In this document: one piece after another, positions 33,484 to 43,375 of the stretch
Layout of the letters: every line of letters begins with the position of its first letter
How positions within the stretch are numbered: the stretch's first letter is position 1
Origin: Hygrocybe punicea
Lineage: Eukaryota; Basidiomycota; Agaricomycetes; Agaricales; Hygrophoraceae
Direction of reading: 5' to 3'
Length of the DNA: 64,000 bases
Assembly: GCA_963556145.1 (NCBI GenBank)
Contig: OY744461.1
Location: 6,644,891 to 6,708,890, forward strand
The notes under the pieces: generated by a model
What the model was told of the DNA's origin: nothing
The model's input: only the letters and a program-made list of their open reading frames with translations
Database searches by the model: none
Program-made: the position numbers and the translations under genes

Positions 33484-34528
33484 CTAAAAATATCTGGCAT
33501 GCACAAAGTAACCCATAGCGTCGTTGCTTGTAACAATCTCCAAGACTTCATACATGTTGAATAAGATCCATCTCCCTCATCGCCATCCTTCGTGTAATAG
33601 TAATCTTGATTGCAATGAATAAAATGCTTGATCTTGCTGAAAGCTTCTTTGATTGGATTGAGGTCTGGAGAGTAGAGTGGAAGGTATTCAATACGCATGC
33701 CGAAGCGGTCAGCTAGTTCGAGGATCTCGTCACCGTGGTGAATCTTGGCATTGTCAAGAATGAGCACACTGAGAGGGCCGGGGTATGCAGTACACTTGGG
33801 CAGCTGGGATATTGTGAGCCACTTGCCTGAGAGAATTATGAGGATAACATATCACAGAAAACTCCAACCACTCCAAGAAGACAGACTTCATCAATGAACC
33901 CTCAACAGACATGCCACAAATAAAGCCCTCGATGGTGAGGACTGCTACAGTGGAGGTACGTCAGCCCCGAATGAATGGTTGGGACTTCTGAGGGCATTGT
34001 CCCTTGCATGCCCTGCCATAATGCCGACCAATCACCTGCTCATCCCTCAACACCTCATCAATGAATCCCAGCTCCTCCAGTGAGTAGAAAGCCATCCATC
34101 CCATGAAATCTGCTTGCCGAGCTTCATCACGTTCCCTCGCAATACACTGCAGCTTCTGGTGGCTGATGCATTGACATTGGAGTGTTCGGTGGATGGTGGT
34201 GTAGTGTTCGGTGGATGGTGGTGTAGTGAATTGATATGAACCAATTTGTCTTGAGTAGATCCAAGAGCTTGTTGAGGAAGTAGTCAGGGTTTTGTTGAAT
34301 GAGGAACAATAAATATTGAACATCGCCATAGTCAAGGAATCAGACATGGCCACGAAGACTCTTGGATTCAGGAATCACATCTCCAGTCATCCTCCACAGC
34401 TTCAGGATCCAGTACCAGGTGCGTTCAGAGAAGCCGCAGCACTCGAGAATGTGTGAGAGGTCAAGAAGATGTCTTTCATACAGACAGATGGCAGCAATCT
34501 TGACGTTGCGGGAGATATGACGAGGCAT
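33484..34528 (-). pseudogene. Tc1-like (DDE_3 type) transposase, inactivated
   Basis: The start is ATG 34528-34526 (MPRHISRNVKIAAICLYE), followed by a helix-turn-helix. The catalytic positions are retained: LGFIDEVLRDEQVIGRHYG (first Asp), LILDNAKIHHGDEI (second Asp), YLPLYSPDLNPIKEAFSKIK (Glu). Breaks include a frame change after SLRGHV near 34345, a TGA at 33961-33963 in the string FIRG-RTS, and a further frameshift near 33560 before the C-terminal ITSNDAMGY-like end at 33484. A 22-bp tandem duplication at 34187-34232 (TGTTCGGTGGATGGTGGTGT) adds residues. The element's own terminal repeats were not located. Confidence 0.8.
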
Positions 34529-34754
34529 AGTTGTAATAATGTACAAGGTTAGAGCAAAAAAATTTCTAAGTCCATCTTTCCTTAGTGAACAAAATTCTGC
34601 GTCTAACTGCCATAAACAATGCAAATGGCTGTAATTATGAACCCTCACTGAACCAGGTCTGATAAAGAATGAGTCATTTAATAAATTAAAAGTACTTGTA
34701 ATAAAAGGGGATATGGTGAAGCTACACAGGTGGGATGCACAAGGCAATAGCAGC

Positions 34755-34966
34755 TGTTGGCTGAATAGACATGGAAAGGATTAGTAATCCATATCACGTG
34801 ACCCCAGAACTCAAGCACACCTGTCTGATGAATAATGCTGAAGTGCAGCAGTTATTCTACTCAACACAAGACAAGTATAAAAACCTTTTAGAGAGGCAAA
34901 TATAATTCAATTCCACATAAATATCTTAGCGGTCAATAACCATTGCACACTATATATTCCAATAGC
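34755..34966 (+). repeat. Solo Ty1/copia LTR
   Basis: This is collinear with the copia LTR at 25783-26033 (GGAAAGGATTAGTAATCCAT, ATCACGTGACC, CTCAAGCACACCTGTC, TATTCCAATA) but some 40 bp shorter. No internal copia sequence follows. The start at TGTTGGCTGAATAGAC is inferred by alignment, and the target duplication is unclear. Confidence 0.7.
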
Positions 34967-35911
34967 AATCTCATCTAGTAGACTTGAGTAAAATTATTTT
35001 TTACAGCCATTTTTGAAATTCTTGAGACTTTTTGCATTTTTTTGATAGTGGGGACAGGCAATGCCAGTTCAGAAACCATGCCCTTTGTATTTGTTTGTGC
35101 ACCACTGTAGAGCCAATTTCGGATGGTCAGGATGGCAATTCTGTCTCGCTGAGACTCTCAGGACAGATACTGACATAGATTAGTCATAGAAACTAGGTAA
35201 ATAACATTAGCAATATGTGATAATGGATGTGTGACGCTAAACAGGTCCAATATCGGTCTGAGAATGAATCAATAGCCTAGGTCCATCTCCGCATCACTTT
35301 CCATCCCATCAGCCTCTTCGAGAGGTAGACTCTCTGAAGATTCTGACACCACGACATTGCCAGAAACCTTCTCCTCCTCCTGGGCATTGTAACATATCAC
35401 TGCCACAATCAATGCATTGACCTTGGCAGCCTTCAACTTTGTGTCCTTCTTCTCTGGTACAGCATTTGAAGGATCGTGCCGTCAGTGCCAATCGAGCTGG
35501 AGTTCAAGCTCTGGATTAGTGCCTGGGTTCCTACGAATATCATCAGCATCGAGTCTTGGAGAAACGGTGTCGATTTTTGCCACTGTTGTGTCCTTTTTTT
35601 GCTTTGTTGCTTTTGCCTTCAGACATTTGCCCTGAACTCCGCCGAGATTGTGCTTTGCCTGACACAGGCACCACAATTGCTCAAACTTGCTGCTATCCAC
35701 TGCATGAGCCTTCTTTTTCAGGAATCAAAGGCTATTTGGGTTTGTTCATAGCTTGTACTTGATGTATTTCAAAGTCTTGTTCCATTTATACATAGATCAT
35801 GAGTTGTACTGATGCAAGCTCATCCAAGGAGCCTGCCTCATACCAACACGAAATGACCCCAATGCACCCTCATTGTGGTTGTTTGTGGAATTCAAGAATG
35901 CGGAGGTTCAT

Positions 35912-36093
35912 TGTAGTGAACGCGGCCTGGGTAGGCACGGATTCAGTGTTTTTTGAGTCCTGTCAGTGGGATCAAAACCCAAACTCTTCTTATTTGTGAC
36001 TATTTACAACAGCCACTACATACAAATGATAGAACAAATAGGGAATATGGTAAAATGAGTGAATACGTACCCAGAGATATATATGTCTCTACA
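35912..36093. repeat. Solo LTR, 182 bp, within the pseudogene
   Basis: The ends are TGTAGTGAACGC and TCTCTACA, as in the 241 bp copy at 9275-9515. It interrupts the pseudogene between TAAQR and SAFLNSTNNHNEG. The flanks TCAT and TCGT differ by one base, consistent with an old 4-bp duplication. Confidence 0.7.
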
Positions 36094-36932
36094 TCGTTGA
36101 GCGGCTGTGGAATTTGAAATGAGACTGTCTGCAGTGAATTCGGAAGTGAAGCATTCCCAAGTCTCCAATGTGCCTTCAAAAAAGGCAATGAGTGCACCAC
36201 TAAGATGTGGGAGCCGGTCTACGTCTCTTTGAAGGCCTCTGGGCAATGCCATATTTTATGATCCATAGCACCTGTCCTGAAGTCGGCACTTGCAGAAATT
36301 AGAAGACCTGGATTGCAGATGATGACGCGAATATGGGCTTTGACTTCATTGTGAAGCAGACCAAGATCCAGCACATTTATCATCTCATGTCCTGGACCTC
36401 TGACTTGATGCATGTATGGATGTGATATTGCTTGAGAATATAGTGTGATGACAGCAAGCTCTATTCAGGTGGGCATATCCAGAAGTCCCTTGTAGACATT
36501 TGATTCCATATGGTTAAACCCAGGTTTTTCCTTTTTGTCTCAGACCATTTCAAAGAACTCGACATAGAAATGATGGTGAACGAGAAGCTCAGTGGCCGCC
36601 TCGCATAGCATTGATAACGGGTATTGCTTGTGTCTGGAAAATGCACCATAAAGCCAAGGGCAGCCTCAAGATGGTACTGTAGTGTATTGTGCTGACCCTT
36701 TTTGTTGTCTTTGTGATTAAGTACACCACCGGCCAAGCTTGCCAACTTGACACCACCACCTTCTGACACATCCTTGGCTCTTTTCTTTGCAGTAGATGAA
36801 CTGCCCAATGCAGCAGCAGCATTCATTAAAGGCACTGGCCCAGTCACCCCTGCACTTGCCCACCACGTCATCATTTGAGCATTCCCACCTTTCACTGAAT
36901 TCATTTCCTTGTACATGCAGCACCCTGCCCAA

Positions 36933-37833
36933 TGTAGATGCGGGTTCTTGGTGGCTTCGGAACTATATAAAGAAATATATAAAGATCCTAACCTGGGGGT
37001 GTCAGCGTAGAAGTGACTGTGGATAATCAGTGTCGGGGATAATAGTAAAGGAAGGGAATGTAAGTAAAAATAAAGCCACCGTGTAAAACTGGACTAATAA
37101 CGACGAAGCCGGCGATGAACGGAGTGAAAACGGACAAATAATAAAGAACCCGACGATGCCGACGATGTCGGGTATGGCGGGTCGGGTCGGGTTGGGTCAG
37201 AAACGATTAACGAATATATGGAAACAACGATAAAGACGACGAAGTGAACTATAAAAAGCTAAGGATCTACGTGGATGAGCATTTGAAGGGATTAAAAGGT
37301 GATTCTGACTAAAGGGAAACGGGGACTAATGGTATCTTTTTTTTTCTGTACGGTCGTTGGGGACCGTTTTTATAGTACATGGGTGTGTAGCTACTTTCGG
37401 ACATGTCTACTTCGGCCGATAGAAACTACAAAGAAACACTGGAATGGGGAAGTGGAAAGGGGGGTTGCAAAGCAACAAAGACAGGAAAGTGGAGGGGAAA
37501 ACGAATATCCATGAAAAAGATTGGAAAAGTCCTACATATCTCCGAAAGGACGAGGGGATGCATAAATAAGGTAAATCCGAAGTCGGGGATTGAGTCCGAA
37601 GAGATCCATCTCCTGGAATTGGAACTCCGAGGCGTTTGAGGCTGCCGGATTTAGTCTGAGAGCAGCTGTGATGAAGCGGCATACGTCGGGTTGTGTCAGT
37701 CACGTCGGGTCACGTCACGTCGGGTTGCGTCGGGTTACGTCGGGTTCGAATGCAAGTTGAATGGCGGCATCGGGTTGGTCCGGATTTGTGATATATCGAT
37801 GATACGGACTCAGAGGGACGTCGACCCTCTACA
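36933..37833. repeat. Solo Ty3/gypsy LTR, 901 bp, duplication CCAA
   Basis: The sequence runs TGTAGATGCGGG to GACCCTCTACA, flanked by CCAA on both sides (36929-36932 and 37834-37837). It shares GGGTCAGCGTAGAAGTGACT-like, GACGAAGCCGGCGATG-like and CGTCGGGTTCGAA words with the 795 bp LTRs at 40816 and 49873 but is clearly diverged and longer. Excising it restores the string FFVWAGCCMYKE of the pseudogene. Confidence 0.85.
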
Positions 37834-40420
37834 CCAAACAAAGAAATCCTGGTCACCTTTCTCTCCATCTGAAAGGCCAGCATACACACTATTTCCAAAC
37901 TTTATGCAGATCGCCTGATGAGCCACCAAATTCTGCACGGCTTGTTTATATTTAGAGAGTGATTTCCAAGCGGCCAAACCACCGGCTTCTTCAATTTTCT
38001 ACTCCATTTCCTTCATCAGCAACACCATCAATTGTTCTGGAAGTTGTGAGAGTAACCACTGTTCTCTGCGTACTTCTTGATCACAGACCTCCTTCCAGCC
38101 TTTTAGCAAACCAACCAGTTTCTTCTGGTCTGCAGCATGGTCAGTACTTGCCCCAACAAGCTTAGCGACGAGATCAAACAGGAATTGCCAGTCGTGTGAA
38201 CCCTGAGGGAGACTTTCATTGTAAATGGCAAGCATGTCAGCAAAGGTGTCCTGCCACCCTTTGAACTGTGTCTCGGAGGCATGATCAGTGGCAGAACTAA
38301 TACCAAGGAAATGAATTGCAGGGGTTGTTATGGGATTTCAAGGGAATCATATGAAGGTGCAAACAGTGTGATATGCTTTGATTCATAGTTTATGTGTCTG
38401 TGTGATGTGCCATTGCTACTAAGTGTAAAACCTAAGAGATGTCAGGATAAAAGCTTCAAGCTTTGAGTTTAGACCAACTTTTTGCCATGTGAATTTCCTC
38501 TGCAACTTGCACCTGTGACATTATTCAACCTTCCAGCACCATCCAACCAATGCTCCTCGGACTAATATCATGCTTAGTTACAATCCCAAGGCATTTGGTA
38601 ACAGCTCTGATTGTCTCACTGATGTGTTCAACTGGTACGCCATATTTGACCAGATCACGTACCATGGCTCTTGATGACTCTGCCACTACACCGTTTTCCT
38701 TGAAATGATAGGAGCGGACTGCTTCATTCGTTTTCTTGATTGCCTTGTCCACAGCTTTGGACTTTGATTTGGATCTGCGAATGGCCTGCATGGAAAGTGC
38801 CTTTTTTTCCTTAGCCAATATCTTGTTACATTCTAGTGCAGATGTAAGAGATGACTGTGTTTTTGTGAGTCTTGCCTGGGCATCTCCTAGCTCAGATACT
38901 GGCAGTTTGGCCTCATTGGCAGAGTTTTCCTCGGCCAATTGTGCGCTGAACAATTTGTCCTGTAGAGCTGCATTAGCATTTCGTCCATGTACAATCTTCC
39001 GTTGATTGTTGTGCATCTGTCGCTGATATTCCTTGCATTGGTTTCACCTTGAGTCAGAGAGGGTAGAATTGATAGTAGATGGATGTACATTTTCTTTATC
39101 TTGAGATGGAATTGAATGTATTTTAGCTAGCTGTCCTGAAGAGTGAGTTTGTTGGAGAGCAGACCATCATTTTTTAACCATTTCTACCAAGGGAGGAGGC
39201 CAGTATTCACGAAAGAATCTTAAGAATCAATGAGATGACGCACATTTTGTTAATGTCACGTTGCTGACAGGGGTGAGTCCTGAAGGCAATTGCAAATGAT
39301 TTTGCTGGGCTTCCACAAGCCCATCTGCCATGATTTAAAGTGCTGTAATCCATATAACCTACCTTCTGAACAATATGTTTGGGACAGAATTTTTACCAGT
39401 GGCCTGGGTCTTTCAAAATGAGTGTTCAGTTGTGCATACAGACTGGCAGAGAAGCTTTTAAGAAATTCTGTCCCAAAGACTTTGCTGAGGTGTGCATAAG
39501 CTTTAAATTTCCTCACTAAAACATATGCTCATTTGTGCTGTAGAAAGCCATAGAAAGGGTGACCATCTCCCTATTGACATTTGGCATGCGCCACAAGCAG
39601 ACAGATTTTCAAACTCCGAGTGGGCATTGCCTGTCCCCACTATCATTGATAGTTTAGAAAAATCTTGACTTAGAAAAATCTTGAGTGCTGTATTTTATAT
39701 CTCATGAAATACTGCATGGATTGACATGGTTATGGAGGGAAAGTTGTACTATGTCTTAAGGGCTATCTACTCCTGTAATTGCATTTAGAAAATATTTAGT
39801 GTGTGGTGAGTTGTGGATGAAACAAAAGGCAAACCAGTACTTTGTGACACCTCAAATGATATTGTCAAGTAATGCCATCAAATGAACTCCTATGAAGAAG
39901 ATTGTAGAAAGAAAGTTGTTCATTTTGTCAAGGGCTCGAAGTACATATACCGTGTTTTTCTTTATTCTTTGTTCTTTGTGCCAATATTTATTACTTTTGT
40001 AGTCATGATCTCAATGCAGACAAGCATAGTAATGATGTAATATTGGCTCAAAGAACAAAAAATAAAGGAAAACACTGTATATGTACTTCAAGCCCTTGAC
40101 AAAATGAACAACTTTCTCTTTACAATCTTCTTCATAGGAGTTCATTTGATGGCATTACTTGACAATATCATTTGAGGTGTCACAAAGTACTGGTTTGCCT
40201 TTTGTTTCATCCACAACTCACCACACACTAAATATTTTTGAAATGCAATTACAGGAGTAGATAGCCCTTAAGACATAGTACAACTTTCCCTCTATAACCA
40301 TGTCAATCCACAGTATTTCATGAGATATAAAATACAGCACTCAAACATTTTCGAAGTCAACATTTTTCTAAACTATCCAAAAAATTCAAAAAGTCTCAAG
40401 AATTTCAAAAACGGTTGCAA

Positions 40421-40637
40421 TCTTAAGACAAAGCGAGGTACGAGTGTGACATAAGAAATAGTCTTTGAGCGAGTGACAGGTGTGACATGGAGTCAACACT
40501 CTGTGTCCTGCTGTCATCGTCATTGCGGCTCGTTTTCTTCAGTCTCTCCCACTCTAGAATACAATTCTCTCGCTACTTGCCCTTTTCCCCTTAAAAAGCC
40601 ACCATTAAGCCTTCTCCTCTTCCAAATTCCCCTAAAA
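40421..40637 (+). promoter_or_regulatory. Probable 5' leader/promoter of the gag-like gene
   Basis: The stretch GAGCGAGTGACAGGTGTGACA, TCATCGTCATTGCGGCTCGT and TTTTCTTC precedes the start codon and recurs before the second copy at 60970-61050. Conservation upstream of both ATGs suggests the element's own 5' region. It directly follows the palindromic MITE. Confidence 0.5.
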
Positions 40638-40815
40638 ATGCCGCGGATTGAATCTAACCCCAATCTCCAGATATGCCCTGACTTTGGTTCGGATGATTTC
40701 CTCAACATCCATGATACCATTGCCACAGCCACGCGTATCACCCCCGAACAAGCTGCCCTCAGCCTCGTGGCCTCCTGGTCAGCACAGAACAACACACAAA
40801 AGGCAGCTTGGGTGG

Positions 40816-41610
40816 TGTAAAGGCGAGGTCGGGGTGGCTGCGGAATAATGATCCTAAGCCTGAGGGGTCAGCGTAGAAGTGACTAGGAATAGTCTAACAA
40901 GCTTCAGTAAGATAATAGGATATAAAAAGTAAGAAGCCGCCGAGTAAACTACTGAAATCTATCGAGACCGATCGAAGCCGACGAAGCCGACGATGTCGGG
41001 TACGGCGGGTCGGGTGTTGGGTGATGAGAAACGTAGAGATAAAGGCGGTAGAACGACGGGGAGGGCGTCGAGGAATCCGACGAGCAATGTGTGCGATGGA
41101 ATTTACTGAGAGACTTAATTCTCAGAGAGAGGAAATGGGGGAACTGGTTTCTTATTCTGAGACGGCGCTTGGGCACCGTTTTTATACTACAAATTTGTGT
41201 ACCTAGATTCGGACGAGAGTCCTCGGCCGATGAGAGGAGACAAAGGAGAATAAAAATGGGGAAGTAGGAAGAGCGTTGCGAGGCGACGATGACAGGGAAA
41301 ATGGGTGGAAGATATAAAAAACCGTAAAAGATGCAATATACTTTACTATATCCCCATAAGGGAGACGCTAGGCGTGAATAGGGCAAGTCCGATATCGGGA
41401 TCCCAGTCCGATGAGATCTATCTTTGCTATTTGAAGTTCTGTGAGTTTATGAGATAGACCGACCAGGTACGTGAGCGGCCGTGCTAGTCGGTATGCATCG
41501 GGTTGCGTCGGGTTGCGTCGGGTTCGAACGTAGATTGCTAGAGACGTCGGGTTCGAGCGGATTCGCTAGATATCGATGTTATGGCCTCAGAGGGTCGAGG
41601 ACCCTCTACA
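40816..41610 (-). repeat. 3' LTR (by coding strand) of the Ty3/gypsy element
   Basis: The 795 bp sequence runs TGTAAAGGCG to CCCTCTACA on the plus strand and is preceded by GTGG. It is almost identical to 49873-50667. Confidence 0.92.
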
Positions 41611-41778
41611 TCTCCTTGGGTCTTCTAATAGAGACCATCCGTGGTCGAGAATATGGGGTCTCCGAATGCGGGTCGCGAATGTGGCCAATCACGTGAGCGG
41701 CCAAACAACGGCAAAGTAAAAAAATGAAAATTTCTCGTTGTTGATCCGACCTTTCCTCTACACCATCACACGTTCACA

Positions 41779-43175
41779 ATGTCCCAAGTCTACGACAACT
41801 TCCTCGCTTTCGTCGAAAGCATCGAATCCGATGTCCGAGCGGACTACGAAGAGGCCGTCAACGCGGTCACCGTGTTTCATAGTGACGACCTCGTAACGAT
41901 GGTGGACGGCAACGAGGGGATGGCCCAACAATGGTTAAGCGGCCGCAAGAAGGCGCTGGTGAGTTTCCTTATTGACTACGCGTGTCCTAAGATAGCTCAT
42001 GCCGTCCCGCCAGCGTGCTTACAATGGAATCGTCGCGGAACTCCGAGCTGGTGGTACGAGACCAGTAACGCCACTGTTATGGGCCGACCGCCAATCGTAC
42101 GCCAACGATGTCGAAGAGTGGCTGAAAGAAGCGGCGGACCGGGAGAGGCAGGAACAGGAAGAAGCCAGACGGCGGGCGGATGAAGAAGCGGCTACGCGGG
42201 AAGAGGAGGCCAGACGGATGGCAGAGGCAAATGCACGAGCGGAGGCAGAGAAAAGGCGAAAGGCGGCAGAGGAAAGGCGGGAGCGGCTTAGAATAGAACA
42301 ACACGAGCAGCACTGGCATCAAGAAGCGGACCGGGTTGAAAGGGATGGAGCCGCGTATCGGCGGCGGCTCAGCGAAGAACGGCGAGCTGAAGCAAACGCA
42401 TCGGTCGCGGGTGAACCAAGGACTGAGTCGATTCCGGAGGGCGAAGCCGCAGTTGAGCCAGAGGAAGGCCCCGTCGACCCGGCACCAGAGACACCGGCCG
42501 ATGTAGAAGACGTAGATACGCCGGGCGTAGAGACCGGAGACTTGGCTGGTACGACGGTGAGTTCTTATGTCGGTTCATATGTTCTTTAGTCACTGATCCT
42601 GGTAACAGTTCACCGGGCCGTTTCCCCTACAACCCTGCACCAACTGCGTCAAGGCGCAAGAGGCGTGTCGAGGCGTCACGGGCTACGTGTGCGAACGATG
42701 CCGGAGGCTGAAGAAGAGATGTACTAACGCTACACACCGGACGGGCGGGGGTCGGCGCAAGGTGGATACCGGAAAGGGCAAAGAGGTCGCGGTCGGCACG
42801 AGGAAGCCGCTGTCGTTCACGACAAAGCCCATCCGCAGTAGGCCTGCCCGGGCCTCAACGAGCAAACCGCGGGTCGAGGAGGTGGAGTCGGTCGAGGACG
42901 ATGACGAAGACGAGGAGGAGTCGGAGGAAGAGCGGCCGACGAAAAGGCTTAGGACGGCCTCGGCAGCGAACCCGTTCGTTTTGACGATGGAGAATTACGA
43001 GCAAGTGTCGGCGCGGCTAGCGGTCCTTACGGAGGAGCTGGGAGCCCTGGGCACCAACGTCAACCGTCACCTCGTCCACTTCGGTCAAGAGTTCCAGCGG
43101 CTTCGCGTCGATCTCGAACGGTTGACCTCAAGGTTGGCGATGTTGAAGCGGGATTACGAGACCGGCCGCCTGTAA
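41779..43175 (+). CDS. Antisense accessory gene with Zn2Cys6-type motif inside the Ty3/gypsy element
   Basis: Three exons are read: 41779-41958, 41996-42556 and 42609-43175, all phase 0 with GT-AG introns of 37 and 52 nt, giving 435 residues. The N-terminus (MSQVYDNFLAFVESIE) is followed by a long Glu/Arg/Ala coiled coil (about residues 100-200) and an acidic Pro-rich linker. Exon 3 begins with six cysteines spaced C-X2-C-X6-C-X7-C-X2-C-X6-C (CTNCVKAQEAC ... CERCRRLKKRC), which fits the fungal Zn(II)2Cys6 DNA-binding cluster. A basic and acidic stretch and a second short coiled coil end the protein. It is transcribed opposite to gag and pol. The family is unnamed to me; DNA or RNA binding is inferred from the cluster. 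Confidence 0.7.
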
Positions 43176-43375
43176 AATATATATATAAAAATAACGAGCC
43201 CATTGTATATAAAAAAATATATCGTGTACATAAAAGACGTGTCAGCTTGTTCACCCAGCTAAGGAAAGCTGATCGGCTCCCGAAGACATAGGACTATTCG
43301 CATCATTCGTCATATCGTTAGAAAACTAAGAGGAACTAAATAAAATGGGGGTATAACGTGGACAGAATGAAATGC

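Larger units (their letters stand above)
35269..39060 (-). pseudogene. Putative transposase-like protein of the 4.6 kb TIR element, unrecognised family
   Basis: The N-terminus (38525-39016) is a coiled coil ending VKYGVPVEHISETIRAV ... SIGWMVLEG. Downstream blocks, in order on the minus strand, are GFTLSSNGTSHRHINYESKH (near 38430), FLGISSATDHASETQFKGWQ, DHAADQKKLVGLLKGWK, DFFVWAGCCMYKEMNSVKGG (split by a solo LTR), FPDTSNTRYQ, HQVRGPGHEMINVLDLG, STNNHNEGALGSFRVG (near 35860) and a C-terminal LELQLDWH block ending at TGA 35269-35271. I recall this block order from long Agaricomycete hypothetical proteins in which, as I remember, the Asn of SSNGTS and the second Asn of TNNHNEG are Asp. Defects are a TAG after LLMKEME near 38000, further stops and frameshifts at 36240-36600, and solo LTRs at 36933-37833 and 35912-36093. 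A DDE-like role is inferred only. Confidence 0.6.
35050..39645. mobile_element. 4.6 kb TIR element with GGGGACAGGCAATGCC ends
   Basis: The left end GGGGACAGGCAATGCC (35050) and right end GGCATTGCCTGTCCCC (to 39638) are perfect inverted repeats. TTGATAGT flanks both sides (35042-35049 and 39646-39653), with seven extra bases ACTATCA before the right copy. The interior is occupied by one large minus-strand gene, now a pseudogene. The MITE at 60168-60746 has almost the same ends and a clean 8-bp duplication, so this is a real mobile family. It inserted into the palindromic MITE. I cannot place it in a named superfamily. Confidence 0.75.
35001..40420. mobile_element. Palindromic MITE of the TTACAG long-TIR family, split by insertion
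   Basis: The left arm is 35001-about 35049 plus about 39646-39990 and the right arm is about 40040-40420. The sequence is the outer 430 bp of the inverted repeat found at 10235-10908, arranged head to head around a spacer of about 50 bp. It has no transposase. A 4.6 kb TIR element is inserted in the left arm. Ends are TTACAGCC (35001) and GGTTGCAA (40420, decayed). It would depend on a transposase made elsewhere. Confidence 0.75.

Noticed and set aside
40949..41386. 145-codon minus-strand frame in each Ty3/gypsy LTR (also 50006-50443)
   Set aside because: It is identical in both LTRs simply because the LTRs are; no domain, and LTRs seldom encode proteins in fungi.
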